Positions 52,903-61,793 of a stretch of DNA of 64,000 bases are shown here, one piece after another; the first letter of the stretch is position 1, and the number at the start of each line of letters is the position of its first letter. Source of the stretch: CAYYMH01 sp964472785. GTDB taxonomy: Bacteria > Zhuqueibacterota > Zhuqueibacteria > Thermofontimicrobiales > Thermofontimicrobiaceae. A program made the translations under genes and the position numbers. The notes beneath the pieces are model-generated. The model searched no databases. It worked only from the letters and a program-made list of their open reading frames with translations, and had not been told where the DNA came from. Where the stretch lies: positions 222,930 through 286,929 of the forward strand of contig CAYYMH010000001.1 in NCBI GenBank assembly GCA_964472785.1, given 5' to 3'.

Positions 52903-53927
52903 CACCTGCTTTTTAAAATTCGATCGATAAACTGAATGTTTTCGATGTCCCAATCGGTTAAATACCAAGAATGAAATTCCGGATTCAACGCATACCATGG
53001 CTGGTTTTCAAAGAATAACTTTAGAGACGAGCTTTCAAAGGGTTTTCCGTATTTCGCTGGAAATGAATATTTTAACAAGGTTAATTCGGTTCGGGTCATC
53101 TTTTTGAGTTCAGCTTCTGTTGGTGGGGTTAAATAAACTTCCGGGGGAGAATAAAATCCGAACGGTTCGCTAAACTCGTACCGGCTGATATTTTTTTGAT
53201 CGTATTCTCGTTGCTCTGGTTTTACAACCTTTAACCAATCATTGGCAAAATAGGTGCGCATTACGATGGAATCCGGATAAAACGCCCAGAAAGAACCCAA
53301 ATTGATAGGTAATTTAAATTGATTTTGATCTTTGGTTGAATATTCGGTTTTGATCCAGTTCATCGTGTCTTGATACCAACTTTGCTGGTTATTGGGATTA
53401 TAGATCACCGGTGGCTTGGTAACCACAAAACTAAACGTAATTTTAATCCGCTTGACTTCATCCGGTTTAAAATTTAATTTCCACGTGTTTAAAAATCCAG
53501 TGCCTGTGCCATCGCCAAGTGTCCAAACCGTGCCCGTCGCGTCGGTGTAGTCCGCGCATTTGACTAAATAGTTGATTTTGCTCAGTGGCTTATCATTTAC
53601 AAAAACTTTGAAATTTTCAAAATAATCACAAATCAGTTCGCCTTCGATGACCCTGACATCCGATCCGGATGGAAAGCCCACCTGCAGTGACTGGGAGTTT
53701 GCAGTAATATTGCGAAGTGTTGTCTCGTAAGTTACCAGCCAAATACCTAACGGATGGTGATAAAAATTGATAATTTCGGATTCCATTTTTATCTCATCGC
53801 AAGAACAAAGCTGCACTTTATTGTTCCCGGTTTGCCGGATCGGAGCGATTAACCCGGTTGCATTTTGTAAATAAATTGTTAAAAGCAATAATGGGATAAA
53901 AAGCACTAATCTTCTAAAAAAGGGCAC
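52902..53927 (-). CDS. Exported protein of unknown function
   Basis: 341 residues starting at GTG 53927, with a purine-rich AGGGGGGTAGG site upstream. Residues 5-25 are a signal peptide. The mature part has a double-cysteine start (QLCSCDEIKMESE), a beta-sandwich-like region (LGIWLVTYETTLRNITANSQ and WKLNFKPDEVKRIKITFSFV, reminiscent of the DUF4424 type of beta domain) and a C-terminal helical part rich in Tyr, Trp and Pro. I cannot assign a function. It is coupled to the small Cys-rich gene downstream. Confidence 0.7.
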   Translation of the reverse strand: MPFFRRLVLFIPLLLLTIYLQNATGLIAPIRQTGNNKVQLCSCDEIKMESEIINFYHHPLGIWLVTYETTLRNITANSQSLQVGFPSGSDVRVIEGELICDYFENFKVFVNDKPLSKINYLVKCADYTDATGTVWTLGDGTGTGFLNTWKLNFKPDEVKRIKITFSFVVTKPPVIYNPNNQQSWYQDTMNWIKTEYSTKDQNQFKLPINLGSFWAFYPDSIVMRTYFANDWLKVVKPEQREYDQKNISRYEFSEPFGFYSPPEVYLTPPTEAELKKMTRTELTLLKYSFPAKYGKPFESSSLKLFFENQPWYALNPEFHSWYLTDWDIENIQFIDRILKSR

Positions 53928-54224
53928 GCCTACCCCCCTGCTAAAATCTCATGTTCAAACTTAAATGGCATCATGTTTTATCAATTTGTTAAGTTCAGTG
54001 CCAAATTCATTGATGTATTGCCAAATCCTCTCATTAATATATAAATTTAATAAGACATAAGCAATAAAAAACTTAAATCGAAACGGATCAAAATTTTCTT
54101 GGTTGACATTTTCATCAAATATTGAATATTTGGGATCTTATTGAAAAAATGCTTTGAATATTCATCATAAATTTTTAAATTATAAGCTAAAACAAATCGG
54201 CTATTTAAAATAAAGTCAACTAAA

Positions 54225-55256
54225 ATGCAAAAACTTGAAGAATCATTTTACACAAAATACGGCAAAAAACCGGACTCTATCGTTCCTTTGAAAAGCAATG
54301 GCTCCGACCGGCGAATTTTTCGCATTTTTTCGGGCGATCAAACCGTGGTCGGTATCATCGGCGACGATCCGGATGAAAACACGGCCTTCGTTGAATTTAC
54401 CAAAATCTTTTTGGAACAGGGATTGAGAGTCCCGGAAATCTATCACACCGAATTGGAAAAAGGCGTCTATCTGGAAGAGGATCTCGGTGACGATACGTTA
54501 TTTTCATGGATGACGGAAATACGGGAAAGTGATGGTTTTACAGATGAAATCAAAGATATTTACCGGCAGGTGATCGCGTATTTGCCGAATTTCCAAATTA
54601 AGGGTGGCAAAAAGATCGACTACTCCCTGTGTTATCAACACGTGATTTTCGGCAAACATTCCATGAACTGGGATTTGAACTATTTTAAAAATCGTTTTTT
54701 AGATGTCTTTTACCGCCATTCCATTGACGATGATGCCATCGAAGACGATTTTAAAAATTTAGTCTCGTTTCTCCTGCAAGAAGAGCGAAAATATTTTCTG
54801 TACCGTGATTTTCAGTCCAGAAACGTGATGATAAAAAACGGTCTCCCTTATTTTATCGATTATCAATCCGGCAGACGCGGAGCACTGCAATATGATGTGG
54901 CATCGTTACTTTATGATTCAAAAGCAAACTTGCCGGAAAATTTTCGGGATGAGCTTCTGGAGGCGTATTTAGAGCGTGTACAGGATTTTGCTCCCATCGA
55001 TCCCAAGCGGTTTATGAAATATTTTTACGGTTTCGTGCTGATTCGGATTATGCAGGCATTCGGCGCTTACGGATATTTAAGCGTGGTCAAAAAGAAGAAA
55101 CATTTTTTCAGGAGCGTCCCTTTTGCGATTGATAATTTAAGAATTCTTCTCGAAAAGAATCTCGAGATTTTTGACATCATTCCCAACCTTAGGAACATTT
55201 ATGAAAAATTTGTCGAAGAAAAAGATAAAATAAAATACGGATTGGAAAGTGAATAA
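54225..55256 (+). CDS. Aminoglycoside phosphotransferase-family kinase (AmgK-like sugar kinase)
   Basis: A 343-residue APH-fold kinase. The catalytic loop YRDFQSRNVMI and the metal loop FIDYQSGRRGALQYDVASLL match AmgK, the anomeric MurNAc/GlcNAc kinase, closely (there H-R-D-x-H-S-R-N and I-D-F-Q-D). The context supports this: a RapZ C-domain and a MurU-like nucleotidyltransferase follow. AmgK phosphorylates MurNAc at C1 in a salvage route that bypasses MurA. The next gene starts eight bases before this one ends. The ribosome binding site is weak. Substrate is inferred. Confidence 0.82.
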   Translation: MQKLEESFYTKYGKKPDSIVPLKSNGSDRRIFRIFSGDQTVVGIIGDDPDENTAFVEFTKIFLEQGLRVPEIYHTELEKGVYLEEDLGDDTLFSWMTEIRESDGFTDEIKDIYRQVIAYLPNFQIKGGKKIDYSLCYQHVIFGKHSMNWDLNYFKNRFLDVFYRHSIDDDAIEDDFKNLVSFLLQEERKYFLYRDFQSRNVMIKNGLPYFIDYQSGRRGALQYDVASLLYDSKANLPENFRDELLEAYLERVQDFAPIDPKRFMKYFYGFVLIRIMQAFGAYGYLSVVKKKKHFFRSVPFAIDNLRILLEKNLEIFDIIPNLRNIYEKFVEEKDKIKYGLESE

Positions 55257-55644
55257 ATTAACCATCCATCTCTACAGCTTTGGCTATCAAATGTCGGGTA
55301 TTCCCAACGATCAGACTGACAATAACGGCGGTTTTGTTTTTGACTGCCGCTTTCTGCCAAATCCGGGCCGTGAACCTGAATATGTTTGCTCAACCGGGAA
55401 AGATGATGATGTGATCCGATATTTTCAAAATTATCCCGTGGTTCAAAAGTTCATCGATACCACGAAAACGATTATTAATATGGTGATTGAAAATTACTCG
55501 GAACGCGGGTTCACCAATCTGATGATTTCTTTCGGCTGCACCGGCGGACAGCACCGTTCTGTTTATTGTGCAGAGCAAATGTATCAATATTTAAAATCAA
55601 AATCAGTAAACGTGAATCTTCATCATGTTGAATTAGAAAAGTAA
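55249..55644 (+). CDS. Stand-alone RapZ C-terminal domain protein
   Basis: A 131-residue protein equal to the C-terminal half of RapZ: TIHLYSFGYQMSGIPND, VFDCRFLPNPGREPEY and the signature ISFGCTGGQHRSVYCAEQ. The N-terminal P-loop kinase half is absent. In E. coli the C-domain binds GlcN6P and the RNA GlmZ. It starts at GTG 55249, overlapping the kinase gene by eight bases. Position between an AmgK-like and a MurU-like gene points to sugar-phosphate sensing or chemistry in cell wall recycling rather than sRNA control; this is inference. Confidence 0.9.
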   Translation: MNKLTIHLYSFGYQMSGIPNDQTDNNGGFVFDCRFLPNPGREPEYVCSTGKDDDVIRYFQNYPVVQKFIDTTKTIINMVIENYSERGFTNLMISFGCTGGQHRSVYCAEQMYQYLKSKSVNVNLHHVELEK

Positions 55645-55652
55645 ATTTAACC

Positions 55653-56402
55653 ATGAAAGCAATGATCCTGGCTGCCGGCTACGGCACGCGTTTAAAACCA
55701 TTTACACATTCGATTCCCAAGGCGCTGGTTGAGATTGAAGGCACGCCGCTCATTGAAATCGTGATTCGGAAGTTGATAAACTCGGGTGTCAGGGAGATAA
55801 TAGTCAACACGCACCATTTCGCCGAACAAATCGAACAGTTTTTAAAGAGCAAAGACAATTTCGGGATTCACATCGAACGCTCTTTTGAACCGGACATATT
55901 AGGAACCGGCGGTGGTTTAAAAGAGGCTGCCTATTTTTTAAAAAATTCAGAACCATTTTTGCTACATAACGTGGATATTTTATCCACGATCAATTTGAAG
56001 GATATGCACAACTACCATGTGCACAAAAATGCGTTCGTTACTTTGGCAGTGAAAAACAGGCAAACGAAACGCTATTTTCTTCTGAATAAAGACAACCGGG
56101 TGTACGGACACGAAGATTTACAAAAGGAACGTAAAATTGCTAAAAACGGATCAAGTGAAGTTTTGCAGCGACGCGCGTTTTCTGGCATTCACATCATTTC
56201 ACCAAAGATTTTTCAATACATGACTCAAGATGGACAGTTTTCCATTATCGATGTTTATCTGGATTTAATTGAGCGGGGGTTACCAATTTTCGGTTATCCG
56301 TCGGATCAGTATTACTGGAGGGATGTGGGAAAAGTAGAGACGTTGCGACAAATTAACAACGACATTGAAACAAAACGCCTCAAATTAGAGGGTTTGTATT
56401 AA
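55653..56402 (+). CDS. Sugar-phosphate nucleotidyltransferase (MurU-like)
   Basis: A 249-residue nucleotidyltransferase with the GT-A-type signature ILAAGYGTRLKPFTHSIPKA at 5-24, the metal-binding HNVDIL region near residue 109 and a C-terminal YPSDQYYWRDVGKVETL. It is the size of MurU, which makes UDP-MurNAc from MurNAc-1-phosphate, and the AmgK-like kinase two genes upstream would supply that substrate. Mannose- or glucose-1-phosphate are alternatives. It starts eight bases after the RapZ-like gene, with no strong ribosome binding site. Confidence 0.85.
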   Translation: MKAMILAAGYGTRLKPFTHSIPKALVEIEGTPLIEIVIRKLINSGVREIIVNTHHFAEQIEQFLKSKDNFGIHIERSFEPDILGTGGGLKEAAYFLKNSEPFLLHNVDILSTINLKDMHNYHVHKNAFVTLAVKNRQTKRYFLLNKDNRVYGHEDLQKERKIAKNGSSEVLQRRAFSGIHIISPKIFQYMTQDGQFSIIDVYLDLIERGLPIFGYPSDQYYWRDVGKVETLRQINNDIETKRLKLEGLY

Positions 56403-56439
56403 AATTAATTTCAGTTTAAATATAAGCAGGAGTGAACCG

Positions 56440-57828
56440 ATGTACAAGATTTTATCTTTCACTTGTTTTACCTTATTGGCGTTTTCAATTACAGTTTTCG
56501 CCCAAATCCCCGAACACGAGGAAAATTTGTCAGGACCGTTTGATTCACCTTACGAAGTCACGGAAACCTGTCTCATTTGCCACGAAGATGTCGGCGAAGA
56601 TGTGTTGAAAACCCGACACTGGAACTGGTTGGGAGAGGAATTCAAAATGGCAGGACACGGCACAGTTCGTTTTGGGAAACTTAATGCTGTCAATAATTTC
56701 TGTATCGCAGTGCCCTCGAATTGGCCCAGATGTACGAGCTGTCACATTGGATACGGTTGGGAAGACGAAACGTTTGACCATTCTGATCCTTACAACATTG
56801 ATTGCCTGATTTGTCACGATCAAACCGGTACGTATAAAAAAATTCCCACTGGCGCCGGCATGCCGGATGAAAATGTTGATTTGGCAAAAGTGGCGTTGAG
56901 TATCGGCATGCCAACCCGGAAAAACTGCGGCAGTTGTCATTTTTACGGTGGCGGCGGAAATAGCGTGAAACACGCGGATTTGGATAATAGTCTGAAAAAT
57001 CCGACCAGGGAATTGGACGTGCACATGGGCGGAATGGATTTTAATTGTACAGAATGCCATGTGACTGAAAATCATCAGATAAGCGGCGCTTCCCACGGCT
57101 CAATGGCGCAGGGAGTCAACCACATTAGCTGTTTGGATTGCCACAGTGATGAGCCGCACGAAACGGAGAAGATTAATGCCCACACCGGAGCAGTGGCTTG
57201 TGAAACCTGTCACATTCCGGAAATCGGACGTGGGAATCCCAGTAAAATCTGGTGGGATTGGTCAACTGCCGGACAGGACACGCAAATGAGCAAAGATCAG
57301 TATGGTAAGGAAACCTATAATAAAAAGAAGGGAAGCTTCAAGTGGGCGAAAGATTTTCGACCGGTGTATTATTGGTATAATGGAAAGGCAGATTATTACC
57401 AGTTTGGTGATAAGATAAATCCGAAAAAAGTCCTCACGCTCAATCGGTTGAAGGGCGATGTTTCGGATGAAAAGGCGAAAATATTTCCCTTCAAAAAGAT
57501 GCGCGGCAAACAAATTTACGACACAAAAAATAACTACTTGATCGTTCCGAAACTGTTCGGTGAAAACGGTTTTTGGAAAACCTGGGACTGGCAATTGGCA
57601 GCTCAAAATGGAATGGAGGCAGTCGGATTTGATTATTCCGGTGAATATGGATTCGTGGACACCGATTTTTTTATTCCGGTAGCCCACACGGTCGCACCGG
57701 CGGAGAACGTATTAAAGTGCTGGGACTGTCACCATAAAACCAGGAGTATTTTGGATTGGAAGGCGCTCGGTTATCCGAAAGACCCCATGAGTCAGGGTGG
57801 TCGGGAAAAAACCGGTCTGCTAAAATAA
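56440..57828 (+). CDS. Octaheme c-type cytochrome, tetrathionate reductase family (OTR-like)
   Basis: A 462-residue periplasmic protein with a signal peptide (1-21, ending TVFAQ) and eight CxxCH heme sites: CLICH 44, CTSCH 98, CLICH 122, CGSCH 163, CTECH 203, CLDCH 231, CETCH 254 and CWDCH 427. Spacing and the long gap before the last site match the octaheme tetrathionate reductase family, in which one heme is lysine-ligated. Family members reduce tetrathionate, nitrite or hydroxylamine in vitro, so the true substrate is open. CAGGAG precedes the ATG. No partner quinol oxidase or maturation gene is in the window. Confidence 0.93.
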   Translation: MYKILSFTCFTLLAFSITVFAQIPEHEENLSGPFDSPYEVTETCLICHEDVGEDVLKTRHWNWLGEEFKMAGHGTVRFGKLNAVNNFCIAVPSNWPRCTSCHIGYGWEDETFDHSDPYNIDCLICHDQTGTYKKIPTGAGMPDENVDLAKVALSIGMPTRKNCGSCHFYGGGGNSVKHADLDNSLKNPTRELDVHMGGMDFNCTECHVTENHQISGASHGSMAQGVNHISCLDCHSDEPHETEKINAHTGAVACETCHIPEIGRGNPSKIWWDWSTAGQDTQMSKDQYGKETYNKKKGSFKWAKDFRPVYYWYNGKADYYQFGDKINPKKVLTLNRLKGDVSDEKAKIFPFKKMRGKQIYDTKNNYLIVPKLFGENGFWKTWDWQLAAQNGMEAVGFDYSGEYGFVDTDFFIPVAHTVAPAENVLKCWDCHHKTRSILDWKALGYPKDPMSQGGREKTGLLK

Positions 57829-57847
57829 CGAAAAATAATAGATTTTT

Positions 57848-57963
57848 ACCGCCGAGACACGGAGAGCTCGGAGAAAAACCTATTGAAAATTAAATTACAT
57901 TTTTTCGCTGTTTTAACAAACTTGAGGTTTTAACACTTTGTGTTTTGGTGACGTGGTGGCGAG
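57848..57963. repeat. Degenerate hairpin repeat
   Basis: ACCGCCGAGACACGGAGAGC at 57848 and the right arm ending GGTGACGTGGTGGCGAG (57963) are imperfect inverted ends. The right arm belongs to the CCACAAAG family of the elements at 865 and 20167; the left arm is of the CCGCCGAGACACGGAG type, so the copy looks chimeric. It fills the space between the cytochrome and the ATP-grasp gene. Confidence 0.45.
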
Positions 57964-58002
57964 TATATAAAAAGTTTTGAATTTTATTTTGGAGTAGGAA
58001 TT

Positions 58003-60171
58003 ATGAAAGTAGCGATTATTTACAATGAAGATTTATCCGGCGTAATTAACCAGTTTGGCATGCAAAACAAAGAAAAATATAATCCGAAAACGGTTAAGCG
58101 AGTGGCTGATGCTTTGGAAAAAGGAGGTCATAATGTCAGGGTCATCGACGGCAATATGCAGGTGGTCGAGAGTCTTCAGGAATTTATGCCCCGGGTGATC
58201 GAAGGGGAAAAGATGGGGATGGTGTTTAATATGGCATACGGAATTCAGGGAGAAAGCCGGTACACTCATCTTCCTTCGATGCTCGAGATGTTGGGAATCC
58301 CGTACGTCGGCTCCGGTCCAACCGGCCACGCGATGGCACTGGATAAAGTAATCACAAAAATCATCATGCAGAAGCAGGATATTTCAACGCCGGATTTTTG
58401 GGTATTTTCAAAATCTGATGAAGATATGGAGCATGTGCGTTTCCCGGTTATTGTGAAGCCGAAAATGGAAGCGGTCTCCTATGGTTTGAAAGTTGTCTTT
58501 AATACAGAGGAACTGAGAGACGCAGTTGCTTTTATCACTCAAGAATTTAAACAACAGGCACTCGTTGAACAATTTATCCGGGGGCGAGAATTCTGTGTCG
58601 GATTGCTGGGTAATGATAATTTAGAAGCATTTCCGATATTGGAAATTGATCTGGGAAAAGATCCGGATGCGATACAGAGCGTGGATGATAAAAAATACCA
58701 ACCCAGAGGGAAGATTTGTCCGGCTGATCTCTCCCGTGAAAAAGCGAAAGAAATGATCAAACTCAGCAAAGATGCCTTCCGGGCGCTTGAATTGCGGGAT
58801 TTTGCCAGAGTTGACATCAGATTGGATGAAAATGAGAACATTTATTTACTCGAAATAAATTCCATGGCGAGTCTCGGAACGACGGGCTCCTATGTGCACG
58901 CGGCTAATGTCGCCGGTTACGATTATACCAGATTAGTGAATAAAATGCTGGATGTGGCTGCTGTTCGCTATTTCTCTGAAAGCGTGCTTCATAAACCGAA
59001 AGAAGAAACTAAGGGCGATAAGAAAACAAAATTCCCTGTCCGTGTCAGAGGATTTTTGAGGAGCCGACAGCAAAAAATTGAGCGCTTGCTCAAGGATATG
59101 GTGAATATTAACACCCATTACAGAAATATCGATGGCGTGAACGCAATGGGCAATCTGCTCTGGCGTGAGCTGAGTGCTCTGGGATTTAATCAGCAAATCA
59201 TACCGCAGGTTGAAGTTGGCAATATTTTATTGTTCAGCAATGTCCCGACACGAAATTACGATGTACTTTTATTAGGGAATTTAGATACATCCGTGCCGTT
59301 CAAACAACAGCAGCATTTTCGCTTAACCGTTCATCGATTGTATGGTTCCGGAGTTTGGTCGAACAAGAGCGGTCTGGCGTTAATGATAGCTGCGCTTCAG
59401 GCGCTTCGTTTTTCACGAATTTTAAATAAAGTACGTTTAGGGATTTTGCTCACCAGTGATTTTTCGATTCAAGGGCGCTATGCCAGAGATCACATCAATG
59501 AAGTTGCTCGTAAATCGAAAGTCGTTATCGGCTTAAAAGGCGGGGGTGTTGATTCGACAGTGGTGACATCGCGATCGGGTGCTGCGGTTTATTCGTGTCA
59601 GATGAATCTTGAACATGCTGAAAAAACCGCTGATGTCGCTAAAGCGGTTGCAGCATTTTCTCAACTCATGACACGCTGTGTTCAAATTACCAATGAGTCT
59701 AAGGGCATTATCGTCGCTCCGAGTGAAGTCGAGATCAAATCCAATATTGCTGAATTACACGCGCGGGGAGAGGCGCTGTTAAGCGTGCGCTTTAATGCAC
59801 CGGAACAGATCAACGAAGTTGAGGATCAGATTCAGCAGCTCGTCAAAAAAGCAAATAAAGGCGAACAAGCGATTTTAATTGAAGGCGGGATTCGTCGACC
59901 GTCCATGTTGTTTACTGAGAAGAATGATCAAATTTGGCAACGATTGAAAAAAATTGCTGATGATTTAGATGTGCGACTTATTAAAGAACACCGCTGGAGC
60001 TCTTCTGATATTGCCTTCGTGGATGAAGATTTACCCAGGATTGATGGTTTGGGACCGATCGGATTTGAATCTCATTCCAATGATGAATATATTTTGAGAC
60101 ATAGTCTGTTGGAACGCGCAGCCTTTCTTACTGTATTATTGAATGATTTAGCTAAGGAACCAATTAAATGA
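58003..60171 (+). CDS. ATP-grasp ligase (D-Ala-D-Ala ligase-like) fused to a degenerate M20 domain
   Basis: A 722-residue protein without signal peptide. Residues 1-325 are an ATP-grasp ligase: VFNMAYGIQGESRYTHLPSM, PYVGSGPTGHAMALDK, FPVIVKPK and the metal site ARVDIRLDE...LLEIN (Asp271, Glu284, Asn286). Residues about 355-722 have the M20/ArgE fold, but metal ligands are lost: LLGNLDTSVP has Asn426 for His, GSGVWSNKSG has Ser453 for the bridging Asp and TSDFSIQG replaces D-E-E. The distal His691 (ESHSNDEY) remains. The ligase presumably joins an amino-acid-like substrate; the second domain may bind a peptide. The stop overlaps the next start (ATGA), so it is coupled to the GGT-like gene. Confidence 0.9.
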   Translation: MKVAIIYNEDLSGVINQFGMQNKEKYNPKTVKRVADALEKGGHNVRVIDGNMQVVESLQEFMPRVIEGEKMGMVFNMAYGIQGESRYTHLPSMLEMLGIPYVGSGPTGHAMALDKVITKIIMQKQDISTPDFWVFSKSDEDMEHVRFPVIVKPKMEAVSYGLKVVFNTEELRDAVAFITQEFKQQALVEQFIRGREFCVGLLGNDNLEAFPILEIDLGKDPDAIQSVDDKKYQPRGKICPADLSREKAKEMIKLSKDAFRALELRDFARVDIRLDENENIYLLEINSMASLGTTGSYVHAANVAGYDYTRLVNKMLDVAAVRYFSESVLHKPKEETKGDKKTKFPVRVRGFLRSRQQKIERLLKDMVNINTHYRNIDGVNAMGNLLWRELSALGFNQQIIPQVEVGNILLFSNVPTRNYDVLLLGNLDTSVPFKQQQHFRLTVHRLYGSGVWSNKSGLALMIAALQALRFSRILNKVRLGILLTSDFSIQGRYARDHINEVARKSKVVIGLKGGGVDSTVVTSRSGAAVYSCQMNLEHAEKTADVAKAVAAFSQLMTRCVQITNESKGIIVAPSEVEIKSNIAELHARGEALLSVRFNAPEQINEVEDQIQQLVKKANKGEQAILIEGGIRRPSMLFTEKNDQIWQRLKKIADDLDVRLIKEHRWSSSDIAFVDEDLPRIDGLGPIGFESHSNDEYILRHSLLERAAFLTVLLNDLAKEPIK

Positions 60172-61793
60172 AGTTTAACAAAGTCGAAGCGAATTTTAAG
60201 CCAACTGAAGATGGCAAGTGTGCTGTAGCCGGTAATGGTATGATTGCCACAGCCTTTCCCGAAGCAACGCGCGCCGGAGTCGAAATTCTCCGGGCGCAGG
60301 GAAACGCTGTTGACGCGTCTTGTGCAGCGGCATTGGCGCTGGGAGTATGCGAACCGCAAGCCAGTGGCATTGGCGGACAAACCATGATGTTGCTTTACAC
60401 GGGAAAAAAAATCATTGCTATAGACGGTTCGTCGCGAGCTCCGTCCCTGGCTCATGTAAAGGCAATTTACAAAACAGATCGATCAGCAGGATATCGGGCG
60501 ACAACCGTTCCCAGTACCCTGGCGACGTTGGGATATGTGCACAAAGTTTATGGGAAATTACCCTGGCACAGGATTTGTGAACCGGCGATTCGTATAGCGA
60601 CTGACGGTTATAAAATCACCGACTTGCAGCACCGGTTGTTGGTTCGGGAAACGGATAAATTTGACAGTGTTGAATCGAAATCCGGGAAACGATACTTTTT
60701 CAAGAATGGCTTACCCTACCAAAGCGGGGAGAGCTTTAAACAACCTGATCTTGCTGCGATGTTAAAGCGAATCGCTGAAAAGGGAGTCGAAGAGTTTTAT
60801 ACCGGAAAGATTGCCAAACAAATCGACGCGGACATGCGGGAAAATGGCGGTTTGCTTCGGAACGATGATCTGGCGTTGATCCCCTGGCCTATCGAGAGAA
60901 AACCATTGAGCGGAAAATTTCGTGGTTTAAAGATATTTTCAATGCCACCACCGGGCGCAGGAAGAACACTCCTGTATGCATTAGCGATGATAAACGCACT
61001 CACTCCGAAACAGCTAAACAAAGATCCGGTTATCAGAACTCATCTGCTTGCTGAAATTTTTCGGAAAACGCTGTTAGAACGATTTGATCGACCATTTGAT
61101 CCCAATTTTTACCCACAGGTTAACGAAAAAGAAATGCTCAGTCAAAAGTACGCCAGTGACTGTGTGAAAGATATTTTTCAATCGGTAGTGCCGAAGCTGC
61201 CCATCCGCGAGACCGAAGATGAACTGACCGGAGAAACAACCCACCTCTCAGCAATGGATCAATATGGCATGGCCGTGAGCTTGACGCAATCCATCGAACG
61301 CGTTTATGGCAGCAAAGCAGCGGCAGATGGATTGGGTTTTCTTTATAACAATTACATCATGGACTTTGATTATGTTCTCCCCAGCCATCCGTTTTATCTG
61401 CGGCCCAACGCAGTTCCCTGGGCAACAGTAACGCCGACTTTAGTTTTTAATCATAAACAGCTATGGATGGCGATGGGAAGTCCGGGAAGCGAACGGATCA
61501 TGTCAGCATTAGCTCAGTTTCTGATTCACATCACTGATGAAAACATGCCCATCAGTGAAGCAATGGAAGCGCCGCGACTTCACTGTTCATTAGGGGGAAA
61601 AATAAATATCGAAGCGGAACGGTTTCCTGATCAGGTTTTAAGGTCATTAAAAGAAAAAGGGTACCGCATCAAAATTCGGGAGCCTTATGCTTTTTATCTT
61701 GGTGCAATTCATGCAGTGTTAAAATGTCAGGATGGCGACGGATTCCAGGGCGTGGCAGAAATCAGACGCGATGGTAGTGCCGGAGGGATTTAA
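60168..61793 (+). CDS. Gamma-glutamyltransferase-family Ntn-hydrolase, cytoplasmic
   Basis: 541 residues of the GGT family. The large-subunit part starts GMIATAFPEATRAGVEIL and contains GIGGQTMMLL. The autoprocessing site is the TTH motif with the expected N-terminal nucleophile Thr357 (GETTHLSAMDQYGMAVSLT), followed by small-subunit landmarks LYNNYIMDFD and GSPGSERIMSAL. Unlike typical periplasmic GGTs it has no signal peptide and begins directly at MKFNKVEANF. It would transfer or hydrolyse gamma-glutamyl (or related amide) groups in the cytoplasm, alongside the ATP-grasp ligase. AAGGA precedes the ATG. Confidence 0.92.
   Translation: MKFNKVEANFKPTEDGKCAVAGNGMIATAFPEATRAGVEILRAQGNAVDASCAAALALGVCEPQASGIGGQTMMLLYTGKKIIAIDGSSRAPSLAHVKAIYKTDRSAGYRATTVPSTLATLGYVHKVYGKLPWHRICEPAIRIATDGYKITDLQHRLLVRETDKFDSVESKSGKRYFFKNGLPYQSGESFKQPDLAAMLKRIAEKGVEEFYTGKIAKQIDADMRENGGLLRNDDLALIPWPIERKPLSGKFRGLKIFSMPPPGAGRTLLYALAMINALTPKQLNKDPVIRTHLLAEIFRKTLLERFDRPFDPNFYPQVNEKEMLSQKYASDCVKDIFQSVVPKLPIRETEDELTGETTHLSAMDQYGMAVSLTQSIERVYGSKAAADGLGFLYNNYIMDFDYVLPSHPFYLRPNAVPWATVTPTLVFNHKQLWMAMGSPGSERIMSALAQFLIHITDENMPISEAMEAPRLHCSLGGKINIEAERFPDQVLRSLKEKGYRIKIREPYAFYLGAIHAVLKCQDGDGFQGVAEIRRDGSAGGI

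Noticed and set aside
60168..61793. GGT-like gene as a start-truncated periplasmic enzyme
   Set aside because: The ATGA overlap with the preceding gene and the ribosome binding site fix the start, so absence of a signal peptide is not a truncation artefact.
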